The notes below the pieces were generated by a model that was not told the DNA's origin, did no database searches, and worked only from the letters and a program-made list of their open reading frames with translations. A DNA stretch of 17,034 bases from SURF-24 sp964537965 (GTDB lineage Bacteria; Bacteroidota; Ignavibacteria; Ignavibacteriales; SURF-24). The stretch is from assembly GCA_964537965.1 (NCBI GenBank), contig CAZIDB010000097.1, forward strand, positions 1 through 17,034, given 5' to 3'. The position numbers were made by a program, and so were the translations under genes. Below, in pieces: positions 1-7,405 of the stretch; position 1 is the first letter of the stretch; every line of letters starts with the position of its first letter.

Positions 1-1
1 A

Positions 2-748
2 AAGAAACCCGATTTAATTTTTGCTTTGCATGTTGTTCCGTTTCCTTCTGGAACTATTGCAGTAAAGTCAAATGAAATGTACGCTGATAGAATTGAGTTT
101 TGCATTAAACTAAGTAAGGACGTCGATAATGATCTGGCTTTAAATGAAGTAACTAAATGTCTTGGAGAAATAAACAAAACAGAAGTTCAGAACATTTTTA
201 ATGTTGATGCAGGAGACCAGAAGACAGGATTGCTTAGTCCCACCGGACCTTTGAATGATTACATACAGGTACAAAAAGATAATCTGAAAGGAGAAGAACA
301 AGGTGAATATATTTTAATCAAATCTAAAGCTTATAGTTCAAGCTTATCTAACATTGAAAAGGCTGTTGAGAAATTGAAGTATCTTTTAAACCAGTCGCAT
401 ATTAGTAATAGTATAGAATCGGTTACATACAATTATGTTCAACCATCCGTTATTAACGATCCTGATTATGTTGATAAAAGCGTAGATATTGTTAAATCGA
501 TTTATGGTAAGCAAAGCGTTTTTCGATTCTACGGAATAATTCCATACTTCAATGATGATTATGCATACTTCCTTGATAATACAAAGGGGGTCTATTTCTT
601 TCTTGGTGGATCAGATTTTGCGAAAGGGATTATCTCAGCGCCTCACAGTCCAAATTTTATGGTTGATGAAAGTTGCATAAAAACAGGAGTAAAATACTTT
701 TCATCATTGATATACGAATTGTTAAACGACAGAATAAACAGTAAATGA
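2..748 (+). CDS. M20-family amidohydrolase/peptidase, C-terminal part (5' end outside window)
   Basis: The frame is open from base 2, so the gene starts upstream of the window. A TTG at 26 is internal and should not be taken as the start. The visible 248 residues begin with a PDLIFALHVVP stretch, which matches the 'GLHxxP' strand of M20D amidohydrolases (hippurate hydrolase/aminoacylase type), where the His is a metal ligand. The following SNEMYADR segment fits entry into the dimerisation domain. Near the end, DDYAYFLDNT, YFFLGG and SAPHSPNF match the C-terminal catalytic lobe; the His of HSPNF is the family's last metal ligand. The family hydrolyses N-acyl or amide bonds of amino acids with two metal ions. 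The substrate cannot be told from this part. The N-terminal HxD, Glu-Glu and signal-peptide regions are not visible. The family assignment is firm; secretion is unknown. Confidence 0.88.
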   Translation, partial: KKPDLIFALHVVPFPSGTIAVKSNEMYADRIEFCIKLSKDVDNDLALNEVTKCLGEINKTEVQNIFNVDAGDQKTGLLSPTGPLNDYIQVQKDNLKGEEQGEYILIKSKAYSSSLSNIEKAVEKLKYLLNQSHISNSIESVTYNYVQPSVINDPDYVDKSVDIVKSIYGKQSVFRFYGIIPYFNDDYAYFLDNTKGVYFFLGGSDFAKGIISAPHSPNFMVDESCIKTGVKYFSSLIYELLNDRINSK

Positions 749-791
749 AACGACTCGCTTATCAGAAATATAATCCAATATTAAAGGAGAA

Positions 792-857
792 ATGAAATTG
801 AAAATATTATTACCAACTTTAGTACTCATGTTTGCTTGCACAGATAATCTTAGATAA
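792..857 (+). pseudogene. Lipoprotein signal-peptide remnant (21 codons)
   Basis: A short open frame encodes MKLKILLPTLVLMFACTDNLR and then stops at TAA 855-857. It is a good lipoprotein signal with a lipobox-like LMFAC, but no mature protein follows. An AAGGAG-type ribosome site at about 784-789 is only 2 bases from the ATG at 792 but well spaced for the in-frame TTG at 798. I read it as the 5' end of a lost lipoprotein gene. It could instead be a chance ORF or a very short lipopeptide. Confidence 0.35.
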
Positions 858-882
858 TCAATAATTTTTTTGTAAAAGGAAA

Positions 883-1829
883 ATGAAAAGGATAACATTA
901 AAAAAAATATTCTTAGAGCCGCTTTTTTACTTAGCATAGCTGTCTTCTTTTTTGTTACGTATTTAAATGGACAAGATAAGTTTAAAGTTACACATCTAAC
1001 TTTTGAGCCTGGCCAGGAAGGTTTTGCAACATGGTCCCCTGATAGTAAAAAGATTATTTACCAATTCACCGATTTGAAAGACACTCTTGGAAAAAACGGA
1101 TTATGGAAAATCTCTCCTGACGGAACCGGAAAAGAACAGATCTTCAAAGGACTTGCTGAACATGCCAAATGGTCACCGGATGGTAAATATATTGTGTTTG
1201 ATGCTGATACCGGTAATAGTATAAAAATAATTCCGGCTGAAGGAGGTACCCCGATAATTTTTCTTCCGGATTCAATTCAAATTATTAATGGAGGTATGCC
1301 TTGCTGGTCACCAGATGGATTGAAGATTGCATTTCGTGATGGTCGAACTTCATCTTTATGTGTAGCAGAAATTAATACTGGTAAAGTAGTTCAGATATTC
1401 CGTCAGGAAGGTATGAACCCTTTACCGGGTTGCTGGACTATAGACGGGAAAAACATTCTGATTGCTTTGATGGAAAAACAAACCAGAAAGTGTACGCTCC
1501 GGAAAATCTCTTCAGATGGAAATAAGCAAAAACAAATTACAGGACATCATGAAAACTTCTACCGTCATCTTGCTCTTTCTCCTGATGGTTCAATGTTGGT
1601 CTATGCCGTATTGGAAAATAAATATCTGGGCATCTGGATTATGCCGGCTGAAGGTGGTAAATCTCTACCGTTAGAGATTACTCCTAAAAGTCATAATGAA
1701 GGAATGAACTGGTCACCCGATGGGAAAAAGATAGCTTTCACAAGCACCCGCTCCGGAAGTTTTGATATCTGGTTAATGGATGTTGACATCAACCAGTTGC
1801 AGCAAGAACTCCGGGAACTTAACAAATGA
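883..1829 (+). CDS. Secreted TolB/PD40-like beta-propeller protein with a frameshift after the signal peptide
   Basis: The body is read in the frame containing 1074-1829. Upstream it stays open back to about 876 and encodes a hydrophobic signal sequence (AAFLLSIAVFFFVTY, then LNGQDKFKVTHLTF), but no ATG, GTG or TTG lies in that frame before 1074. The only ATG, at 883, is in the neighbouring frame: it reads MKRITLKK and stops at 937. The two frames join exactly if one base is added to the A8 run at 900-907, giving MKRITLKKNILRAAF and then the signal core. Six PD40-type repeats follow, with WSPDSKK, WSPDGKY, WSPDGLK, TIDGKN, SPDGSM and WSPDGKK cores, so a six-bladed TolB-like propeller is likely. 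Such domains bind partner proteins or ligands in the periplasm; no enzyme motif is seen. The TGA overlaps the next ATG (ATGA). The frameshift may be real, a sequencing error, or corrected by slippage. Confidence 0.75.
900..907 (+). other. A8 homopolymer at the frame junction
   Basis: Eight consecutive A residues lie exactly where the start-codon frame (883) and the propeller frame diverge. One extra A restores a continuous protein with an intact signal peptide. A-runs of this length are known sites of transcriptional slippage in AT-rich bacteria, and also of indel sequencing error. Confidence 0.6.
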
Positions 1830-1963
1830 AAAAATACTTGTGTTTGTTTTCTCTTAGCCTATCTGTTTATGTGGTTTTAATCAAAATCATTTTTAAAACA
1901 AGACGAAAGGAAAAAAGAAACGTCCAAAAAGAAAATCCAAAAAGAAGAGTAAAAACAAAATGA
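1826..1963 (+). CDS. Small basic ORF, 45 aa, overlapping both neighbours; unknown function
   Basis: The ATG at 1826 overlaps the upstream stop (ATGA), and its own TGA at 1961-1963 overlaps the downstream ATG at 1960 (ATGA). The product has a hydrophobic N-terminus (MKKYLCLFSLSLSVYVVLIK) followed by a Lys/Arg-rich tail ending RRVKTK. Read in the frame of the downstream gene, the same tail gives KKKRPKRKSKKKSKNK, which also looks like a natural protein end, so this may be a decayed gene with a shifted frame. The perfect 4-base overlaps on both sides favour translational coupling. I do not recognise a family. Confidence 0.35.
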   Translation: MKKYLCLFSLSLSVYVVLIKIIFKTRRKEKRNVQKENPKRRVKTK

Positions 1964-3201
1964 GATTATTAAAATTAATTTTTGTTAGCACATTACTACT
2001 ACCTATAACTTTAATCCTACAAGAGCAGGTGATATCTGATTCTATTGAAGTTAATGAAAACAAAATAACAGATAAAGTTTCAGTTTATAATATTACCGGC
2101 TTACAATCTACAAATGTCATTGTTATAAATACGGATGAAGGATTAATTGTAATAGATTCTGAAACATCACCAGTATTTGCCAAAGCAATAAGGGATAAAA
2201 TTGAGAAAGCATATAGTGGGGAAAAAATATGTTATCTAATAAACACTCACGATCATGGTGACCATACATATGGCAACCAGATATTTGCCGATGCTACGAT
2301 TATCGGACATGAAAAGTGTAAGGATGAAATGATCAAAAACGAAGATCAAGTGGAGAAAACACGGACACAGCTTACAAATATATTAACTACAATGAAAGAA
2401 AGATTGGAGAAACTTGACAAGCAGTCTGATGCGGCAAAAAATATAGTTAATATTATTTCTTACTATGAGCCAATAGTTAAAGGATTAGGAGAGGGTTTTG
2501 TTCTTACTACACCGACAAAAACTTTTACAGATAAATATCAATTAAAACTTGGCAGTGAAAATTTAACTCTTGTCTATTATGGTTATTCTCATTCTTACAG
2601 CGATATAATTATTTCTTACCCCAAGGATAAAATTCTAATAACAGGCGATTTATTTGCCGAAGGTGATGAGCCGTATTTTGATTCGGACAGAATTCAATAT
2701 ATAGACAAGTGGGTAGAAACATTAAGCAGTGTGTTAACAGATACGAATGAAATAAAATATATAATTCCGGGACACGGTAAACTCCTGCCAATATCTTTAT
2801 TAGTTAATAATTATAAAATCATAAAAGAAAAACTGAAAGAATTTAAAGGGAAAGAATCAGCTTATTATGAGTTTATAAAATCATATGAAAATGACGGTTT
2901 AAGCGCATCAATAAAAAAGATGAAAGAATTGAAGGCTGATAATTCTCATTACTATTTTTTACATCCGGAGTTTGACACATATGTATATAAACTGATGTTA
3001 GGTGATAAGTTATCAGATGCACTGGAATTGTTTACTGTTCTCTCAGAATTATTTCCGGATTCATATATAGCATTCGATAGCCTTGGCGAAACCTGTTTGA
3101 GAAAAGGTGATAAAGCAAATGCGAAAAAGTATTTCAGCAAATCTTTAGAACTGAATCCCCAAAATGATAATGCCATTGAAAAACTTAATGAATTAAAATA
3201 A
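1960..3201 (+). CDS. Secreted metallo-beta-lactamase-fold hydrolase with C-terminal TPR tail
   Basis: The 413-residue product starts with a signal peptide (residues 1-20) and has a complete MBL metal site: the THDHGDH motif gives H97, H99, D101 and H102, then H211 (GYSHSYSD), D230 (LITGD) and H272 (IIPGHG). The binuclear hydrolase centre is therefore probably active. An insert of about 75 residues (120-195), rich in charged helix, separates the first two metal motifs. From about residue 310 a helical tail contains a TPR-like pair with FDSLGETCLRKGD, then SLELNPQNDNA. The same tail type ends the esterase-like and S41-like proteins of this window. The fold covers lactamases, esterases and other hydrolases; the substrate cannot be deduced. 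The start at ATG 1960 overlaps the preceding small ORF, and its ribosome site is weak (GAAGAG about 12 bases upstream). Confidence 0.9.
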   Translation: MRLLKLIFVSTLLLPITLILQEQVISDSIEVNENKITDKVSVYNITGLQSTNVIVINTDEGLIVIDSETSPVFAKAIRDKIEKAYSGEKICYLINTHDHGDHTYGNQIFADATIIGHEKCKDEMIKNEDQVEKTRTQLTNILTTMKERLEKLDKQSDAAKNIVNIISYYEPIVKGLGEGFVLTTPTKTFTDKYQLKLGSENLTLVYYGYSHSYSDIIISYPKDKILITGDLFAEGDEPYFDSDRIQYIDKWVETLSSVLTDTNEIKYIIPGHGKLLPISLLVNNYKIIKEKLKEFKGKESAYYEFIKSYENDGLSASIKKMKELKADNSHYYFLHPEFDTYVYKLMLGDKLSDALELFTVLSELFPDSYIAFDSLGETCLRKGDKANAKKYFSKSLELNPQNDNAIEKLNELK

Positions 3202-3215
3202 AACCAGTAAGCGAA

Positions 3216-3520
3216 ATGAAAATCTTAATATTAATCTTATCACTCAATATTATTTATACTGGTAGTTTCATTACACAGACTCATCAATTATCAAAAAAAA
3301 GCAGGATATAATCCTCAATAAAAAAGTTTACTAGTACCAGAAGTGAAAGGAAGTAATGTTTTGATGGACAGACTGTTTTCAAAAGGAGAATGGGATGACG
3401 CAATAAAGATTTCATTATAAGACAGTTCTCAAATCTTCTTGAAAGTGAATTCCGCTAATCTTTATTAAAGAACCCTGTTTTAGGTTCATTACAATAGAGA
3501 CCACTGAGACTTGAAGATTA
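3216..3520 (+). pseudogene. Decayed secreted gene, possibly with a CBM9-like beta-sandwich domain
   Basis: The 521-base gap between 3201 and 3723 has no intact gene, but fragments are visible. An ATG at 3216 opens a signal-peptide-like MKILILILSLNIIYTGSF and stops at about 3311. In another frame, 3322-3420 reads LLVPEVKGSNVLMDRLFSKG, then EWDDAIKISL and TAA. After that stop the frame continues DSSQIFLKVNSANLY (3421-3465), and a neighbouring frame gives KNPVLGSL. The order 'D-G-x-F-x-x-G-E-W-D-D-A', 'Q-I-F-L-K', 'N-L-Y' resembles the start of CBM9-like/DOMON-type carbohydrate- or haem-binding domains. The stops and frame changes indicate a pseudogene. The rest, to 3722, shows no convincing coding signal. 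The family is a tentative call from short motifs. Confidence 0.45.
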
Positions 3521-3722
3521 TTTGAGATGCGGTCCTGTGGCTAGAACCTGCTAGGTCAATTACCTATACCCGTATAACAGTGTGAAGATTAATATGATGA
3601 AGTTTTGAGAAGAGAAAAGTCATGGATAGAACAGTATCAAGAAAAACTTATTACTCTGAGAAAATAATATCTGTAAGAATCAGATAAAGAAAAAACTAAT
3701 TAAAAAAATTATAGAGGATTAA

Positions 3723-4232
3723 ATGATGAAGGCTAGACTTTTGGTTTTTTCGATTATTCTTTTTTTGAGTATTGCTTGTTTTGGTGAAGATGGAATAGCT
3801 CTACGCAAAGAGTTATCAATATTGAAACCATTGATAGGAAAAACATGGGTTGGTGAAACAGAACATCCATCTGAAGGAATGATGCTACATATGTTATTTA
3901 AATTAGAACCGGCATATGAAGGTAACGTCCTTAAATTTTATAAAGAGTGTAAAGAATTAAAAAATATTACTGATGGATACCTTTATTATGATCCCAATAA
4001 AAAGGAAATTGTTTTTCTACGACTGACTAATAACGGAAATATTACAGTAGGAAATGTAAAGGAAGAGGATAATAAGATTTTGATGTATGGCTATGCAATA
4101 TTTCCTGATCGCAAATTAGAATTCAGAAATACATTTGAAATAACCTCTAAGGGATTTCTAATCGATAAATATTTTCGGTTTGAAGATGGAGAATGGAAAG
4201 CAGGTCATGCAGTTATTTATCATGCTGAATAA
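3723..4232 (+). CDS. Small secreted protein, lipocalin/DUF1579-like barrel suspected
   Basis: This is a 169-residue protein with an N-terminal signal peptide (MMKARLLVFSIILFLSIACF). Cys19 follows S-I-A, which is not a good lipobox, so cleavage by signal peptidase I is more likely than lipidation. The mature part alternates short beta strands and turns: LKPLIGKTWVGE, then MLHMLFKLEP, DGYLYYDPNKKEIVFLRL and EFRNTFEI. The opening 'L-x-P-L-I-G-K-x-W-x-G' and the 'Y-Y-D-P' turn resemble lipocalin-like or DUF1579-type small barrels that bind hydrophobic ligands. This is a resemblance in pattern only; I do not recognise the family with certainty. AGAGGA precedes tandem ATG codons; the first (3723) or second (3726) could be used. 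It is separated from the decayed gene upstream and followed after 95 bases by an NTF2-like gene. Confidence 0.75.
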   Translation: MMKARLLVFSIILFLSIACFGEDGIALRKELSILKPLIGKTWVGETEHPSEGMMLHMLFKLEPAYEGNVLKFYKECKELKNITDGYLYYDPNKKEIVFLRLTNNGNITVGNVKEEDNKILMYGYAIFPDRKLEFRNTFEITSKGFLIDKYFRFEDGEWKAGHAVIYHAE

Positions 4233-4327
4233 TTTATTGAAATGTGAGGTTTCTCAGAGTATTTATTCTTTTCAAAAATCATTAATGAGTTGTAAACTAA
4301 AAACAATTAATATAGAGAAACGATATC

Positions 4328-4807
4328 ATGAAAAATATTATTTTGATTTTATTGCTTTCTTTTGGGTTTATGACTATAACATCAGAACAAAAAGTTGAGA
4401 CTCATGAAACTGAAAAAGAGTTGGTGACAAGGACTATTAGTTCCTGCATAGGATGGGCTAAAGATAAAAACCTTGAACTTTTATTCAGCGTTATCGCAAA
4501 CGATACAAATTACATAAGCGTTTCACCGGGAAAGAATGTTGTAAAAAAATTCGAGGATGTTAAGAAAAATGTTCCATTCTGGATGAGTCCCGAGTTTAAA
4601 TATGTACGCCATGAATTAAAAGACCTGAGAATAACTTTTTCCAAAAACAGAGATGTTGCTTGGTTTTACTGCATTCTTGATGATATCAATACTTATAAAG
4701 GTGAACCGGCATCGTGGGAAAATGCACGTTGGACTGGTGTTGTTGAAAAGCGAGATGGTAAATGGATAATTGTTCAACAACATTTTTCGTTTCCAAGAGA
4801 AGAATAA
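4328..4807 (+). CDS. Secreted NTF2-like protein (SnoaL/DUF4440 type), copy 1
   Basis: The 159-residue protein has a signal peptide (MKNIILILLLSFGFMTITS), then one NTF2-like cone fold. The first helix contains TISSCIGWAKDKNLELLFS. IANDTNYISVSPG follows, then the sheet segments DLRITF, DVAWFYCIL and WTGVVEKRDGKWIIVQQHFSF. The final 'V-E-K-R-x-G-K-W-x-I-V-x-x-H-x-S' strand is typical of SnoaL-like/DUF4440 domains, which in other proteins form ligand pockets or, less often, enzymes such as isomerases. No catalytic residues are evident. The core is 111/120 identical to the gene at 8470-8898, so this is a recent duplicate. It probably acts in the periplasm. GAGAAA upstream is a weak ribosome site. 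Confidence 0.85.
   Translation: MKNIILILLLSFGFMTITSEQKVETHETEKELVTRTISSCIGWAKDKNLELLFSVIANDTNYISVSPGKNVVKKFEDVKKNVPFWMSPEFKYVRHELKDLRITFSKNRDVAWFYCILDDINTYKGEPASWENARWTGVVEKRDGKWIIVQQHFSFPREE
4433..4792 (+). repeat. Direct repeat: NTF2 core, copy 1
   Basis: This stretch codes for the 120-residue core that recurs at 8491-8850. Nine residue differences were counted by eye (111/120 identical), and the DNA is also highly similar. The copies lie about 4.06 kb apart in the same orientation. Confidence 0.9.
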
Positions 4808-4891
4808 TGAAGAAGAATTTAAGTCCTGATATTTCTATAAGCTTATTACTTATTTGATTGTGAATTACCAATTCTTTGAAATGGAGAAAAG

Positions 4892-6415
4892 ATGATATAT
4901 CATAAAATCTATAACATCTCTCTGGGATTTTTTTTTTTAGTATTCTTTTGGGGAATACAATTATGTCTTGCCCAACAAGATAATGATGACATTATTATTG
5001 GTAAATATAAAGTTATTCATTCCCATGTCCTGTATGAAGACAGGACTCTTTTTATCCATCTTCCACGGGAATATAATGATACCAATCTGCGATATCCTGT
5101 AATGTATCTCCTATATGTTGATTTAGATAATTATTTCCTGGACGCAGTTTCTATTAGTTCGAGACTATCAGAAATTGGTGCTGCTCCACAATTCATCATT
5201 GTTGGTGTAGCCAACACAAACAGGTATAGAGACTTACTTCCACTAAAAAGCAAAGCTAGTGGCGAGGGGGGAGGTGCGGATAATTTCCTGATGTTTATGG
5301 AAGATGAATTAATACCTTTTATTGATAAACAATACAGGACGAATGATTGCCGGATATTGGCTGCTCCTCAGGCAAGTGCAGTGTTTAGTTTATGTACGCT
5401 TACAAGCAAACCAAAACTCTTCAATGCGATAATTTCAGATAATCCTTTCATGAATATTGATAATTCGGAATTTCTTTTCGAACGGGCAGAAGAGTTCTTC
5501 CAAACCACGAAAATTCTAAAGAGCTCTCTCTACATTAAATTTGAAAAAAATGAGCGTCTTCAAAATTCTGAGTATCCACAAAAGTTTGTTAAACTCCTTG
5601 AAACCAATAAACCGGATGGTTTCCACTTTCATGCAGAATTCAGTGAACCTTCCGGGTATTTTATTTCTCCTCTGGCCTTTAAGGAAGGCTTACTTACAGC
5701 TTTCGATTCATATAAATTGCCCGGGAATTTCCAAACCAATACTATAAACGATATTATTAAATATTATGAGAACCTTTCTCAAGAGTATGGTTTCCATGTA
5801 GATCCCCCTTCTATTACTTTAACATTCGCAGGAGTAAAATTGAACCGTGAGGGAAAGATAAAAGAAGCTATACAAGTATTCGAATATCTCCTAAGCTTCT
5901 ATCCAAAATCGTTAAATGCCCACTGGCAGCTTGGCGAAACTTACCGCGGATTGGGAAATCCTGAAAAAGCAAAAGAGTATTATAAAAACTTTCTTAGTAT
6001 ACGTGATATTGATGCATCGATGGTACATACCCGTTTGAGGCAGGTAGAAAGTATGATTGACAGCTCTGCTGCCTATCGCATTGAACAGGAAATAAATAAA
6101 GGTGGTATTGAGGAAGGCATTAAAAAGTATAAAGAAATAAAATCTGACCCTAAAAACATTTTCTACTTTGATGAGAATGAATTTAATTCTTTAGGATACC
6201 GGCTGATGGAAAATGGAAAGATAAATGACGCCATTGAAATTTTTAATATCAATGCTGAACTATATACCAAATCCTCAAATGTATATGATAGTTTAGGTGA
6301 GGCTTATATGAAAGCAGACAACCGTGCGTTAGCAATTCAAAATTATAAGAAATCCCTGGAATTGAATCCGGAAAATGAAAATGCAAGAAAAAAGCTGGAA
6401 CAATTAAATAAATAA
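4892..6415 (+). CDS. Secreted esterase-fold (PF00756-like) protein with TPR tail; catalytic residues missing
   Basis: The 507 residues comprise a signal peptide (1-27, ending CLAQQ), an esterase D/enterochelin-esterase-like alpha/beta hydrolase domain (about 38-275) and TPR repeats (about 308-375 and 430-500). The fold is supported by LFIHLPREY, RYPVMYLL, FIIVGVAN, ELIPFIDKQYRT, PKLFNAIISDNP and SPLAFKEGLL, all in family order. At the nucleophile elbow the usual G-H-S-x-G-G is replaced by A158-P-Q160-A-S162-A, so Gln stands where Ser should be. The usual G-x-G-H before 'PLA..GL' is S-G-Y256, so the catalytic His is also lost. It is therefore probably a pseudoenzyme that binds rather than cleaves. 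The C-terminal YDSLGEAYMKADN and SLELNPENENA match the tails of the MBL and S41 proteins. GGAGAAAAG just upstream is its ribosome site. Confidence 0.88.
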   Translation: MIYHKIYNISLGFFFLVFFWGIQLCLAQQDNDDIIIGKYKVIHSHVLYEDRTLFIHLPREYNDTNLRYPVMYLLYVDLDNYFLDAVSISSRLSEIGAAPQFIIVGVANTNRYRDLLPLKSKASGEGGGADNFLMFMEDELIPFIDKQYRTNDCRILAAPQASAVFSLCTLTSKPKLFNAIISDNPFMNIDNSEFLFERAEEFFQTTKILKSSLYIKFEKNERLQNSEYPQKFVKLLETNKPDGFHFHAEFSEPSGYFISPLAFKEGLLTAFDSYKLPGNFQTNTINDIIKYYENLSQEYGFHVDPPSITLTFAGVKLNREGKIKEAIQVFEYLLSFYPKSLNAHWQLGETYRGLGNPEKAKEYYKNFLSIRDIDASMVHTRLRQVESMIDSSAAYRIEQEINKGGIEEGIKKYKEIKSDPKNIFYFDENEFNSLGYRLMENGKINDAIEIFNINAELYTKSSNVYDSLGEAYMKADNRALAIQNYKKSLELNPENENARKKLEQLNK

Positions 6416-6467
6416 TAAATATGAGTCTTTTAAGGAGTTATATTTTAAAATTTTTTACGAGAAACAA

Positions 6468-7373
6468 ATGAAAAAGTTAAATCTCATTTTTTGTCTATTG
6501 CTTATTGCAACAATATCCACTTTTGCCCAACAAACAGAATTTCCTAAACTCACTGGTCCGTATCTGGGGCAGAAACCACCGGGAATGACACCAGAATTAT
6601 TTGCTCAGGGGATTGTTTCCACTGAGTTGCATGAATTTTCATGCTGCTTCTCACCAGATGGTAATGAATTCTATTTTTCACGTAGACATCCTCAATTAAA
6701 TTATCCTGTCTTAATGTTTAGCAGAGCAGTTGATGGAGTTTGGACAAAACCGGCAATTGCACCATTTGCAGAAGAACAATTCTCATTTGAACCCTGGATA
6801 ACACCGGACAACAAAAGATTATATTTTCAATCAGGGAAACCAACACCTGGTCAGACCGGGCCCTCGATGAATGTCCTTTATGTTGAACGTAAGGATGTTG
6901 GTTGGGGTGAAGCAATTGATCCGGGAGTGCCATTTAATCCAGCAAAAGCAATGCACATCTCTTCCACACTTGATGGTACAATTTATACAACGGATATCTC
7001 AATGGGACCAGGTACCGAGTGTCTTGGAATTATCAAAAATGTAAATGGAGAATATAAAACTCTTAAAAAATTGGATGCTCCATTAAACACTGAAAAACTT
7101 AGTCAGCATCCATGGATAGCACCTGATGAAAGTTACATTATTTATTCCGTACGCCGACCGGGTCAAAAAGTAGTAGGTGTTCTATACTATTCTCAAAAGA
7201 AAAAAGACGGCAGTTGGAGCGAACCTAAAGAAATAAATCTTGGGATGAGTGCCGGACAGCCGTATATCACAAGTGATGGTAAATATCTTTTCTTTACAAA
7301 CATGACACAAAATACAGGCGATCTTTACTGGGTTTCTACAAAGATCATCGAAGAATTGAGACGGAGAGAATAA
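6468..7373 (+). CDS. Secreted PD40 beta-propeller protein, paralogue 1
   Basis: This is a 301-residue protein with a signal peptide ending at STFAQQ (about residue 20-22). A short conserved leader follows, FPKLTGPYLGQKPPGMTPEL, then five PD40-like repeats with cores FSPDGNEF, ITPDNKRL, STLDGTIY, IAPDESYI and ITSDGKYL. Each repeat is followed by hydrophobic Y/F-x-F strands and then 'W-x-x-P' turns. These are WD40-like periplasmic propellers; FCB bacteria encode many of them, often with this leader, and their functions are largely unknown. No catalytic motif is seen. It is followed after 32 bases by a paralogue with the same leader, so the two are probably co-transcribed. The C-terminal IIEELRRRE matches the paralogue's RIEELRPKE. 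Confidence 0.85.
   Translation: MKKLNLIFCLLLIATISTFAQQTEFPKLTGPYLGQKPPGMTPELFAQGIVSTELHEFSCCFSPDGNEFYFSRRHPQLNYPVLMFSRAVDGVWTKPAIAPFAEEQFSFEPWITPDNKRLYFQSGKPTPGQTGPSMNVLYVERKDVGWGEAIDPGVPFNPAKAMHISSTLDGTIYTTDISMGPGTECLGIIKNVNGEYKTLKKLDAPLNTEKLSQHPWIAPDESYIIYSVRRPGQKVVGVLYYSQKKKDGSWSEPKEINLGMSAGQPYITSDGKYLFFTNMTQNTGDLYWVSTKIIEELRRRE
6528..6620 (+). repeat. Conserved leader repeat of PD40 paralogues, copy 1
   Basis: This encodes 31 residues from QQTEFPKL to GIVS, 29 of them identical to 7463-7555. Within it, 6567-6606 matches 7502-7541 over 40 bases without mismatch, although the rest of the two genes has diverged strongly. Confidence 0.85.
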
Positions 7374-7392
7374 AAAATAGTAGCGATAAAAT

Positions 7393-7397
7393 GGGAG
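7393..7397 (+). promoter_or_regulatory. Ribosome binding site deciding the start at 7406
   Basis: GGGAG sits 8 bases upstream of ATG 7406 and inside the alternative ORF starting at 7391, so it supports the downstream start. Confidence 0.65.
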
Positions 7398-7405
7398 AAA
7401 TAAAA

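Noticed and set aside
3456..3722. Possible small RNA or attachment site in the gap before 3723
   Set aside because: I saw no tRNA-like fold, no repeat shared with another place in the window and no integrase gene. Only decayed coding fragments are visible in its first part.
4807..4857. 16-codon ORF (MKKNLSPDISISLLLI) just after NTF2 copy 1
   Set aside because: It is too short and is not followed by coding sequence in any frame. It could be another broken leader but cannot be supported.
6421..6471. 16-codon leader ORF (MSLLRSYILKFFTRNK) overlapping the start of the PD40 gene at 6468 by ATGA
   Set aside because: There is no good ribosome site and no regulatory pattern such as repeated codons or an attenuator hairpin. 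One short ORF overlapping a start is expected by chance in AT-rich DNA.
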